Below, one piece after another: positions 26,270-38,800 of a DNA stretch of 64,000 nucleotides. The stretch comes from Ifrita kowaldi. Lineage: Eukaryota; Chordata; Aves; Passeriformes; Cinclosomatidae. The translations under genes were made by a program, and so were the position numbers. Location: the NCBI GenBank assembly GCA_013398055.1, contig VZRS01007674.1, forward strand, positions 1,254,470 to 1,318,469. The letters are read 5' to 3'. Every line of letters begins with the position of its first letter. Position 1 is the first letter of the stretch. The notes under the pieces were generated by a model. The model had not been told where the DNA came from and did no database searches. It was given only the letters and a program-made list of their open reading frames with translations.

Positions 26270-26860
26270 TGGCTTCCTGTAGCACAGTACGGAGGCGAGC
26301 CCTCCCCTCCGCAGCCCCTGCTCGCCAGCTCTTCCTGGTGAGCTGTGCTCTCACACCTCATGACAGGGTCCTGGCATCACCCTGGCTGCGTTTCAGAATC
26401 ACTTTCCCAGGCCACTGACTCCTGCTCAGGAGTTTTGGTCAGCATCTCTGAGTTACATCTTGAATCTCTGCGACATCAGACCCATTTCAGCTCAGCTTGG
26501 GGCCGTCAGTCCCTGCTCTGGTGGCACTGCAGCAGTGCCAGTCTCCAGCCCTGACTCAACCCTACACAACCCTCAACCCTACTGCCTCCAGGATGAACTC
26601 CTTGGATGTACCCCATAGCTGTGCCTCCTGCCCTATCTCCTCTTGCTGCTGTCTGGGTTCCCTGTGGGGACATCAGACCCAGTTCATCTCCTCACAGTGC
26701 CAGGGGCTGCTGATGGACCCTGCTAGAGCAACACCCCACTGTACCTGTGGTGACTGGCCACTGTGGAACTGCAGTGCCTGGGTGAGGACTACCCTTAGCC
26801 CCCAGCCCCCCAAGGCACCCTGGCAACACACTAGCTGCAAGGGGAAAAAAAGACCTGAGA
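26270..26860. other. GC-rich island in AT-rich DNA, unexplained
   Basis: Base composition becomes clearly GC-richer than the flanks, with frequent CTG/CAG words. The word CATCAGACCCA occurs twice about 196 bases apart (near 26474 and 26670), each followed by a similar TTCA-containing stretch. The long open frame here, on the plus strand at 26497-26895, is explained by the low density of stop codons in GC-rich DNA and has no recognisable domain. An old degenerate repeat is possible. Confidence 0.45.
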
Positions 26861-29800
26861 GTGTCTTGGGATATAGAGATGCATCATGGAAATAGTTCAC
26901 CAGTGGAGAAGATTTAGGAACTAGAATATATCTTTTGAAGTAGGCAAGACTTGATTAGCAGGGCTTACAGGCAGAAACTTTGCCAGAGGAATTGTAACAA
27001 CACGATACAGATGTACATACGTCTGTGTACAAAGGTTTCAAGGAAGCGTGGATTTCTCTAAACCCAGTTAAGGGATCAATCTTTTCTCTGGTAATTACAT
27101 AGCATTTTCTGCAACCCAGTAGCATGATACAACCTGCCAGGATTAAGTGGCAGCCACCTGCTCCCTAACCAAGCCTGGGTGTAGTCAGCCTCCAGGCAAG
27201 ATTGAATTACTTGAATCACTAGAGCCCAATGAAACTCAAACTCAGTGCCTGCAGCAAACTACACAGGGCAGGCAGCTCAAACCAGATCATCTCATCAGAT
27301 CTCTCTCCACACCCAGCCACTGACTGATAAGGGTAGCATCCCATCAGAGACAGCTCAAGGAAGGCAGCTGCCCAAATGCCACTGGAAGCTTTGAGTCCAG
27401 TTAAACTGGAAATTTTATGAGTGGACATGATAGCTCAAATATCTACACTTCATCCTAGGGCTTCAAAAGTAGAATAGTTCACTGTGACCATTTCTCTCCA
27501 GACTGAGTAAATAACAGCTGCACTGTTGTAATTCCTGCCTCTTCAGAATGCCTCTTCTAATCATTAAAATGACACAAGGGGAAAAATGGATGCAGAAGCA
27601 GCAAGAGACTAATCAAACAACATGTTTCACACTCTAAATCAGACATAACGATAGGAGATGTTCTACATTTAGTAAATTTGGATCACAGTCTCAGGTTTCT
27701 GATTTACATAGAATTTGGTTTCAAAGTAGATTCAGTCCATATTAATAATAATTGACATTAATCTTACAGGGGCTGCAGTGCCTTTTCCTAACATTATAAA
27801 GGCAAATCCTGATTGCATCTGAACATCAGAGCCGTTTGGAAAAGATAGGCCAAACCTTTGCTTGTTTTCTTTTGGTAATGCTGAAAATGCTGTTTCTCAT
27901 TTAAAAAAATGGTGCCAAATTGTGCAAACTGCCAGTTTTGGTACATCTGCTGGACACTAACATGAGCATGAAATCCTTGTTTGCTATAATTGCAGGAAGT
28001 TACCAGCCAGATTTTCAAGGCTGAAGGCTGGGTATGGTTATCACTCTCTGCCTCCCCTGTTCTTACGCCTTTCCTTCAGCATTATTTGCCATTTGCATCA
28101 AAGACACACTATGGGGTTAGATGGACCTTGGCACAACACATTATTCTAGGGTTTGAGTAATTGAGGGAAACCTGAAACAGATTCATTGTTCATTCAAAAG
28201 CACAGAGTTTTAAACATGATTTCTGTTCAAGTGGAAAGCTCACTTTTTTCACTTGTCTTTCATTCAGAGGATTACTTACCTTGATGCTTTCACTAGAACA
28301 AGTATTTTGAATGTTTCAGCATAGATTCTTGTAAAACTTTGAATTGAGACTACGAAATAACTTACTTTTAGACTAAGTTTGAATATATTTATCAATATAT
28401 TAAAAGCAGAAATATTAATAGTCATATGTCTGAGATGGAACGAAATGGGCCAGAAAAGAACATCATAGAGGAGTGCAACAAACATTGCTCAAAATAAAAA
28501 AAAAGGTGAGTGGGGGAACTGAGCTACAGCACCATAATCTGATGTCAGCAATACTGATAACTGGCAACAATTTCCCTGTATGTTCCATTGTGGGGGGAAA
28601 TGTCACAGGCTGAACTAATTTCCGAATGCCTCCTGTTGATTTGGACAGAGAGGTTCGTTGGACTCTTGGCAAAAGCAAGAATAATTTCCACTAATATTTG
28701 GTCATTAGCAGAAGTTCAACTGCACAGTTTGGAGTTTCAGCAAGCACACACAGGTAGTATTTCACTGAGAGGGAGCTCAAGCACAAGGAACAGTCGGAGG
28801 GATAGTGACACAGTGAGACAGATTGCAGCAATGCTGTCTGAATTTTCGATGCCAAGACACTCTCTCTGCAACTTCACTATGGCTCATATGGATAGCTTCC
28901 TCTTTGAAATCAGAGTCAGTTCAAAGCAAAGAGAGGCAGCCAAATCCAGGCAACACACAGTAGATCTGCACCAAGAGCATCAATAGATCCATGCCATTTA
29001 TAAGTGACACGAATGACCCAGTCTTGTTTATACAGGAAGAGTCTGTCAGTCAAAAAAACTATTTATATTTAAATGAAATTACTTCTTCCTTATCTACAAT
29101 GTTTACCGGAGATGAGCAGTGATCAGAACACTTTCTGTCTGTGTGGGAATAGTGAAAACTCTCCACTGTTTTGTAGATGTGTAGATGTTCTGGTGACACC
29201 AAATGGTTAATGGAAAAGACATCATGTTACTCTGACCTTTTGTCAGACTTACTTGGAACATCCACAAGTCTTTTTATTTGATTAAAAAGTTACCTTCTTT
29301 TTTTGCTTTTTCTCTTTTATGTGGTACATTGTGGGTCTGGAACAAGGGGCATAGCAGCCTTTTATTTGTTCTATCACTTATCTCAGCTCTCTGTTCTTGT
29401 ATTACTTTAATTCACCCGTCAGTACAAAAGGTTTGATTAAAATAGACATGGGTGGGTGTGTGGCATAAATTGCACTTAAAACAGCAATCTGAAATGGGGT
29501 TAAGAAAAATTATGTCCTTATGATTAATTTCAGTACTTTTTTATTTGATGTGAGGTACATGCTAATGACTGCTTTTAACATATTCCTGTTGCTTCTTCTT
29601 TATTTATCTGCCCACAAAGGTATTTGATTAACTGCTGTGAGTGGGGTTTTAAATAAACATGCTTTACAAAACAGAGGAATAGGATTACAATAAATTTCCT
29701 AAAGTGGCAGATTCAGGCATTGTCAGTCCAGCAAAAGCATGAAATTGAGTACATCAGCCTTTAATTGTTCTGCCCTTTCATTCAATTGATACTGGCACAG

Positions 29801-32800
29801 AAGCTCCACTCTGCAGATAGTGGGAGTTTAAATTATGGGAGGAGGGGGTTCAGTCCGTACTGTACATGAAGATGTTCAGGCAAGCCATTAACAAGATCTT
29901 CCAACACCTCTTTCCATCTCCTGACACTTTAAACTCTTCAGTCCTCTGACTGATTTGGTCACTCCCATCAATGCAAGGGCTGCCAAAAACTACCAGTGTC
30001 TGTCACTGGAAGCAAAAAACACCAACCCTCCATTGCTCCCACATGCACAAAGAAGACAAAACATAATAAGCACGATACATTTTGACCCTTAAGAATAACA
30101 AAAGCCATGTGAATAATATGTAGACAAATGAAGTTGACCCCAGTGGTTCATATAACTAAGTCTGAAGCCTGTTTGAGCTCAGTTCAGTTCAATATCATGT
30201 GGCTGTATTCTAAAGTTTCTGTCATCATCTGCCCTTCTGAGCAACATCATTGTCTTTCAGGGACTCCTTTGCTCAGCATCTCCTGCTACACAGAAATCAC
30301 ACACTTCACAAATCTTCTTGTAAGCACCTCATGGAGAGAAGTACAAGGACCTGAATCCACAATTTCACACTAAATGTAAGAGTTTAACCATAATCAAACA
30401 TATCATGGTGTGTGTCTCCTCTTGTTCACTGACGGTTTATATTTTGATCCAGAAATACATTTACCAATTTGCAAGAAAATTTCTTTAGCAGCAATTTGCC
30501 ATTACAATCCTCAGGTCTTGTGATCTCCATGCTGCAGTCATTTGCTAAAATCTGCCCTTTGCCAGCATTTTAAGCCACATCCTTCTGTTCATTATTAAAT
30601 CACTCTAAAAAATATCACCAGCGAAAATTAATCTTTGGGAAACAGGAGAAATAGCTGCAAGACTCCATATGTTATCAGTCTTAATTTTATTCCCTCCCAG
30701 TCTCATAATCCTCCTTCCATTTGTTCCAGTAGTTTACTTATCAGCTCCCTGAGAGCACCTCAGACAAGTCACTTCTTATCTCTTTGCCACAAATGTGACA
30801 TTACTTAAAGTGCAGGTTGAACAATGATATTAGTCACTGTGTTTTTCTCTCCCTTTCTTTGGTGAAGCACAAGGCTAATTCAGCCCACTCTCTTGCACTT
30901 GATATTCACAGAAATAAACATTTAACAAATACAAGGTGTTTTCTGGTTTTTTAAAAACCATAAGTATCTCTCAATAGATCACAATGAATTTGAAATCGTT
31001 TAGCAAGGTAAGTTAATTTAAATATTTGTTTAGCATGTTTCCTGGTGAAAACAGCATTTTACCACTATGCTTGAGAGCAAAGGATGACAGCTGGCAGATG
31101 CCATCCTCTGCTGATGGCAGAGTAACCTCTTATCCTGTGGGATTATTGCCACGGCTGCTGACAAAAGCCAATTTAAAAAACACTCCCATGCTGAATATTT
31201 ACCCCAGGATTCTAAATCAGAATACTTACTCCTGAAGATAATGCTTTGTGCTAAGATCAGACAAGATGAATTCAACTTGCAGGGTCAACTTTGTAGGGCA
31301 CAATCAGCAAAGGACTACAGCATCATGATGTCAAGGACCAGATGGCAAACTACAGAAAAAAATGGAATACCAGGATTATTCAACATCAAAAATTATGCAC
31401 AAGCATTTATATAATACATACGTTTTGAAAAAACATTTATTCTACAGCTGGCAAGTAAAAGCAGAGGGTGGTTCAGTAAGAATAGTTGTGAATGAAGAGC
31501 AAGCTGAGCCAAAGCCACGCATCAGAGAGGACACGAGAAAAGATGAGGTTGTCCAAGAGAAGAGTAGATCAAGAAGAACCAGTGTATGATGGCTGAGAGA
31601 AAAACTGGTGAGGAACAGGAAGGAAGTTAGGAAAGCTTGGATCTTTGTGGAAGCAGGAGAAGTGGAACAGGAAAGTACCGGTATGGTGAAACTGCAGGAT
31701 TGGAAATGGTTTTACCAGCAGAACACAGTTAGACTCCAGTTATCCAGTTATCCAGTGCACCCAAATGGAACAGCACAGTCGGGGTGGGTTTGTTGGTGGG
31801 TTGTCCCTCTCCCTCCATAAAATGTCTTTCAGAAAATCCACAATAATAAAAATTTAAACACCTTTCTTATCCTTTGCCAGCAGCTGTCCTTGCAAGTCTC
31901 ATGCAATTTGGTGGCCAGCAAAGTTAATTTCTATTTGCCACCAGTTCAATACTCAGCTGCTTCATCTGCAGTTCCCTGGAAAATTTTATTTGCCCAGACA
32001 AAGTACTTTGAGTCATATGCTTGAGAAGGCAAGTATAAACAATTAATTCTTTAGAAATTATATCTTTTCTACCTATGACTTCACCAATGTTTGCAGAGCA
32101 CCCGCAGAAAAATAATTACATTCCTTCAGAGCTCCTGGTGAAACAAGACCCATGTTTCTGGGAGACAGGTCTTAGTTTAAGTGCAGTCCTGGAGCAAAGA
32201 CTGGAAAACACGTGGAAATAAAGACTTAGCAAGTCTGTTTGCACAAGAGCACATCACAGTGTTTACTGAGAACAGCAAATTTTATGTTGACATTTTGGAT
32301 CCTGAGCTTCATGCATCAGGGACAGCACCTCCTCTCTCTGTGGGTGTAGCAATCAACAAGCAAGGTAGTTGTCATCCAAATTGGCTTTGAGAGCACTAAC
32401 GTAAGTAAATATTCCTTCTTATTGAGAAGCCTGGAAAATACAGCCACAAAATAATAAAATGCAATTACTGGGAGAACAAGGGAGAAATTGCCTGCCTGCA
32501 ATCACTTATATTACACTTCAGAAATGCTCTAATTTTTATTCCATTTTTGAATGCCACTTGAAAACAACAGTTTGGCAGCTCAGACAAAGGCTTCAGTGTG
32601 TCCTGGTGGTCCTTGTCCAACGCTGGTGACCCCAGGGGGGCTGGCCGCACCCTGTCCTTACAAAGCACAGAGGCAAAGATACAGGTGAGCCCAATGGTGA
32701 AAATGAAGGCCAATGACAAACCTGGGGAGGTTATAAAATTTAGAACTCCGTGAGCTGCCTAAATAGATCTACGAACTCTTCCAGCTTTGACTACAGCCAG

Positions 32801-35800
32801 AAATTTGGATATAAAACACATGGGCTGTGTTTTCCAGCGTATACCTGTGGGAGGCTGAGGATTTGATCCTGGATTTAATATCTGAATGCCCTTTTTCACT
32901 TTTCCCCGAGTGCCACCAGAGATTTGTGTTCCCTGTCAGTGCCATGCACCTCCTTACAGCACACACTGTTTCTGACAGCTTGGTTTATGATCTGGAATGA
33001 TTTCATTCCCACTGTGGAAAGCAAGAGAAGGTCTTCTCTGGCTCAGCGTGTCCTGTGTGCATGTCTCTCAAACCATGATTAGCTGTTTCAGCTCTTATTG
33101 AGACACCTTCTGCCAAATCTGCACTTTAGATAACCTTAGTTCATGCCACAAAATGTCTCCAGCCAAATGAATTCTGTATTTCAGTCTAACACTTAGGGTA
33201 TATTATGTAGGTATATTATGTAGGCTATTAAAAAAAAAAATTAGATCTGTTTTGTGAATTTATAGAGTAATATTTTTTATTTTCTTTTAATACCAGTGCT
33301 AAAAATTGTTAAATGCAACTTTAATGTAGAGTTTGATTTTAAAGTTACTAAATATTAAATTTTAAAATTTCAAAGTATTACTTTTAACTCTAAGGGAGTT
33401 TAGAATGATGCAAATTACTGGCAGCTTACTGATACAGTACAAGTAACTACCTAAGTTTGCTGTTTAAATTTAGTCACTAGGATTATAACTGGCTAGACTA
33501 AGCCCTAGCTACAATTCTCGTGTGATCAAGTGAGGTGTGCATGTAACTGCAGTTTAGTGAGCTGCCTGCACTTAAACCTGATTGAAGCTTAAGTAGATCA
33601 GAAAGATGGTCAGCCCGTGACATATTCTCAAGTGCCAAATCTCCACAGGAGGAAGAGAAGCCCTCAGATTTTAATAATTTATTTTTAAATTACTTGGATA
33701 GTCAGTCCAAATCAAAGAAAGAATATGTTCTAACCAAACAGTCAAAAAATGCTTTCAGATCTATCATCTGGTAACTCAGATAAAATTACATCCTTATGTT
33801 TCTTTAGGATGGTTTAATGCCTTTAATCCTTGATTATATAACAGTGCTTTAATCTAAGATAAATTGCAAAAGAGCAACAAGGGCCTCAAGAGTTTTGATT
33901 TTCAGATTCAGTTTGGCCTAAAGGCACCTTATGCTCTTAGAATACCCCAGCAGAAAGCTTTAGATCCCAGCAGAAGCCATGGTTGTTTTGGGATTGTTTC
34001 AGGTCCAGAAGAGATACTGGGTTTTAACTTTTATGCTCTGCACAGTTATAAAATTGAATCAGCCTTTGGTGTGCATGCATGAGTGCGGTGAGCACTTGGG
34101 CACAGTTCAATGTCTTTTTGTTCATCAGTGGGACAATTTTTAATTCTCTTCTGTGCCTGTGGTGTCCGCTGTCTCTTCCAAATAGAGTCCTTCTACTCTA
34201 TTTACACAGCCAAACAAAGCAGCTTTTGTCAGTCAATTGTTATTTATCCATGCTGCAAATACCAAATATGAAACCAGTTGTAGTTACTCTAACTCCTACA
34301 GCTGATATAAATAATACTGAAGAAATACTTAAAACCCCAAAATCCATACTTCTAGAGAAAGACAGAAAATATAGCTGCGGAATATACTCAGTGCTTCTTT
34401 TGAAAAGTTAGTTAGATAAGGATAATGGCTGTCATGTTACAGATATAAAGGCAATGATACAATTAAGTTATATTTTATTTCCTTGATAATTGTTATGGCA
34501 GAGGGGAGCAATGACTTAGTCAAGTTCACAAAAATAACAATATTTGCTAAGGTTATTGCTCTACCTAGCAGTGAGGTTTAGGCTCAAGAAAAACAAAAGT
34601 TTAAAAGCCAAAGACCACAGGTACCTAGCAGACACCAGAAATGCAAGGTTTTGTTGGGGGGTGTCCCAGATTTGATGCACTTCCCTCAAATTGGGCCTGA
34701 AAGACAACCTCAGAAATATAGAAAATGACTCCTTGCAATTCAGTTTGCCTCAGCTGAGAGTGCAGAAAGAATGACAAGAAACTGTCACACACAGCAGTGT
34801 TTTTTGTCATTGCTCCTATTCAGAATAAAGTGGGAGCCATCACACCACTGCTTTGTAACAAGACCTCCCATCAATCATTAGTATGATGACAAATGTAAGG
34901 CACTGTTCACCTGAGCTGAACATAAATTAGAGACTGCACTATAATAAATCCTGGCTAAAATATTAAACTCAATGAAATTACATTCATTAATTCAAAAAAT
35001 AAATTATCCCCTGACATGTGAAAGGCTCTATACTGTTGTGTGAGAGCAACTGAAGTCTTTGGGGATATTTAATGGAGAACAATAGAATTTCTTCATGGAA
35101 AGAAGTTTGGAGAGTCTGCCAAATATTTTAGGGAACATTCTTCTCTCGATACGCTTAAAAATATGAATAAAACCTTTTATATTCATAATTTACTGGAAGG
35201 TCTTAAATAAAAATAGATTTTTTGAAGTTCTATCTCCTCATAAAGAGGGGAGAGGCATTTATTGGAAAAGCATGTTGACTCCCAGGGGATATTAATGCTG
35301 CTCCCAATAAAGACCACAACCCACTGCAAGCGTATCTTTAGCACGGGCTCTTCTACACAATCTCCTCCCGTCTGAGGAGGGGGAAGGAGATTTCCTCCTG
35401 CTTCCTGTCAACTTTAGGCCTTGCAGCCACTCAAGAAACGTCACACTAGATGTAAAACTGGTAAGCAATTTACCCTCTCCTTTACTGAGTCTCCAGTTCC
35501 TCCCCTGCAGCCCCAGGATTTGTGTCAGCTGGGTGTGCCAGCAGATTATTTCAATAAACTTCTGGAGGCTACAGCCCTGCTTGCACAAAAGCACCCACTT
35601 TCCAGCTGCTGAGGTGACTCGTGGCAGGGTGTCCAGCTTTGATTTTCACTCCTGAAACTCATCTGTGTTTTCCATAAGGAGGCACGGACCCAGCACACAT
35701 GGATGGGAATCCATGGTTTACTGCTCCTGAGCAGAAGCTGCTGGGCTGCTAAGTCAGGTTCAAACCTACTGTTACAATCTTGAATTCTTCACCAGCCACT

Positions 35801-38800
35801 GCCATGCTTGAGAAGAAGACACAGACGATGTGTCTTCCACCTGCCTTACTCTGACCAGTAGGATTTTCTACAGTCTGAACAAAAAAAAAAAGGAAAAAAA
35901 TAGGTGTGTGGATTCATTCCAGCCTTAATGCTTGGTGTGGGAGAACACTGCCCACATGGCCATTACTTCCCAAACTTCCTTGGACTTGTTTTCCCTACTG
36001 TCCTGAACATCTGAGCTGATTGCAGGCAGCAAAGGGGAATTGTGGTAAATTACAAGAAAAAAGAAGAGCAGTGTGACCAGCTGATCAAAGTCAAGGCAGA
36101 GGCAATAATGAGAGTTGTCATTAGTTGCCATTTAGAAGTCTGTTATGAAAAGAGATGCAAGTGCTTTGTTCCTGTAAAAATAAAAATTTGTCAGAGAGTA
36201 GCAAATTGAATATTAGGAAATAATTCTAGTAACACAGGTGGAGAAACACAGGCACAGGTTACCAAAATGACATTGGCCCTGGAAGTATGGCTGAGCACAG
36301 AGCAGAAAAAGAGAGGGTGGCTGTAACAGCCACATGCTTCCAAACTTGTTTTTTCATAAGAAGGTACAGTCAAGCAGCTGAATGTAACATAGGTACTAAA
36401 ACCATCAAAAGTTGAAGTCACTGCACCCAATTTGGCAGGTTTAAGTGCTGCATGCCCAATATTTACTGCAGAGAGTGGAGCCTCTAAAGAACAACAGGGT
36501 GCCCCCTCAAAGCTCCACCACAAAACCTTCTCTTCCCTGTGATCCTGCACATCTCCAGAGCCCAGGAAGGTCTGCCCACCAAGAGCACAGCTCCCAGGTG
36601 CCTCACCACAGCAATCTGCAGTAGATATCTCATGGAACAGATGATTTACCAGAAAGCCAGAGCCGTGGGTTTCTGTGGATTTTCATTTCCTATTTCATAG
36701 TACTGCTAGTTATCCACACTGGAATGCATGATGAATACATCTATACAAGCCTAGTGGAAAAAACATACTGGGCATTATCCATTTTATATTTTTCAAAGGC
36801 TCCGAAAGTTGGCCAAATCAAACCCAATTTCCACTGAAACTCTCCAAAGTCCTTCCCAATGAAAGCTATAATCCTGTCCAAATGTCAGTTCTCAAATGAG
36901 CTATTCAAATATTCATTTTCAAATGTTTTCATGAAGGGAAAAAATATTTACTTTTTTTTATTTTTACATTTACAAACAGAACACAGGCATCTCATCAACA
37001 TTTATTAAACAATGAAAAAGGGCTGCCTTTCCCAAGCAACATTTTAGCCTCAGAAGAGAAAGATTCTGCCAGATTGAAAAGAGGTAATTTTGATGGCTAC
37101 CTCCATCATGCAGCCTCTGTTTTTGCAAGATCACTGCAGTAAGCTCATAATCAACAATATTAATATTAATTCCTTGCCAGAAGGAGCACACACTGCCATA
37201 TCATACCCTGATCAGGGCATCTCCCTGGGCGGGGAAAGCAGCAGTACTGACATCCTGCGTGCTCACCCCACACCTGCCCTCACACCTTCTCAGCTCAAAA
37301 GGTCTAACAACTCAAAGCAATAAACTGCCAAATCACATAAAAAAATTTAGTGTTAAATCATTCAGAAAAGAAATAAAACCAGAAAGTACATTGTGACTCA
37401 TGCTAATTTATATGTTTGTTTTTGCGGACTCCCAAAAGCCTACCAATAGGTTGCTGCTTATAGGAGTATAATAAACTACCCTCAAAAGGTATGCTCAAAC
37501 CGAAATATAAATAATATTTTTCACTGGTATGCTGACGAAACCTTTACTAAGGCAGCAAAATGAACTTTTCACTTCATCATTTCATTAAAAAAAATTACAA
37601 GTGTTCGGTATGTTTATGTTGACTTTGTTGCAGTGAGGTACAAGTGCTGTGTTATCCATTTTAACTAAGCTCAGGTTTTAGATCAAAAGAGAAAATACAG
37701 CTGACTCAATCTTACTTAGTAAAAATTTATGACTATCTCAGAGTACAATTTTCTTTAATATTCTGGTTCATCTCTAGCTTTTACCTGTTGTTTGAAGCAT
37801 CTCATATCATTAGCCTGTGGGAGGAACAAGATTAACATCCGATATTCTGGGGGAGGAAAGGGAAAATGATCATAATTTTGTACCTTCTTTAAAAATGTCC
37901 TGTTATTATTTGCTATTTTTACAGGCTTCATTAGAACATACAGTGAGGGAACTTCCAATCCAACATGCCCGATGGTTTAGTGTTTTCTGCACAAGAGCAA
38001 ACCCAATAGAGGGAGAGAAACAAGTGTGGCAGCGGAGAACTTAGAGTCACCCCTTCCTTGGCGACAGAGCTCCCAACTGACCTGCTGCATGGCTGGGAGC
38101 AGCTGATTCCTTGGGATGCTGGTATCTCCAGGAGCCAAGGGCACACCATAACCCTGGCCTTGCCAGCCCTCTTCTCAGACTGGAATACCATGGTCTGGAG
38201 AGTGAGTCTTCAGCCAGAGAAAGCAATCTGGAGAAGGTGAAAACACCATGCAAGCAAGCATAACCAATTCTAATCTCAACCCCTTCAGCCATCCCGAATT
38301 TTTTTTACATTATGAGTAGACAATATATTAGTGGCCACACTCCATTGTCATCTTGTGACTGAGTTTGAAACGTCCCTGACAAAAGCCCTTGTACCTGTAT
38401 TTTACTTGGTTTCCATCCTGACATTACGTTTCCAACTTTGTCAATCCTAAAAGCCAGGGAAAACTTATGTTCTATCTCAACTGCGACTTTAGTCAGGAAA
38501 GCCCAACATAGCCAGATATTTAATTATGGGATCATGGTCAATCCTTGAAATATATTTGTGTGGCTTGGGCTGGAAAGGATTGGAGCTGGCATCTGACACA
38601 GCTCACAGGAGATGCTCTCCAAACTTGCCACTGCACTGTCGTCTCAGTTGGTCCATGGTCTCTAAAAGAGCTGACAGACTTGCTGGGGAGGCACCTTATA
38701 GAAAATACATTTTATCTATTGATTTCTTCACTACTTGCAAAGAAAGCAAAACCTAGGGAAGCTAGGAAATGATGTCTGTACCTACCTAAACTTCCTACCA

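Noticed and set aside
26560..26585. Repeated CAACCCTAC-like words recalling telomeric CCCTAA
   Set aside because: Only two or three imperfect copies and no true CCCTAA unit.
26497..26895. 132-codon plus-strand frame
   Set aside because: It falls in the GC-rich island where stops are rare, and no protein features were recognised.
28588..28986. 132-codon plus-strand frame
   Set aside because: It is long for chance, but there is no recognisable motif, no splice context and no supporting neighbour.
35745..35775. GGTTCAAACC resembling a tRNA B box
   Set aside because: No A box, acceptor stem or cloverleaf could be built around it.
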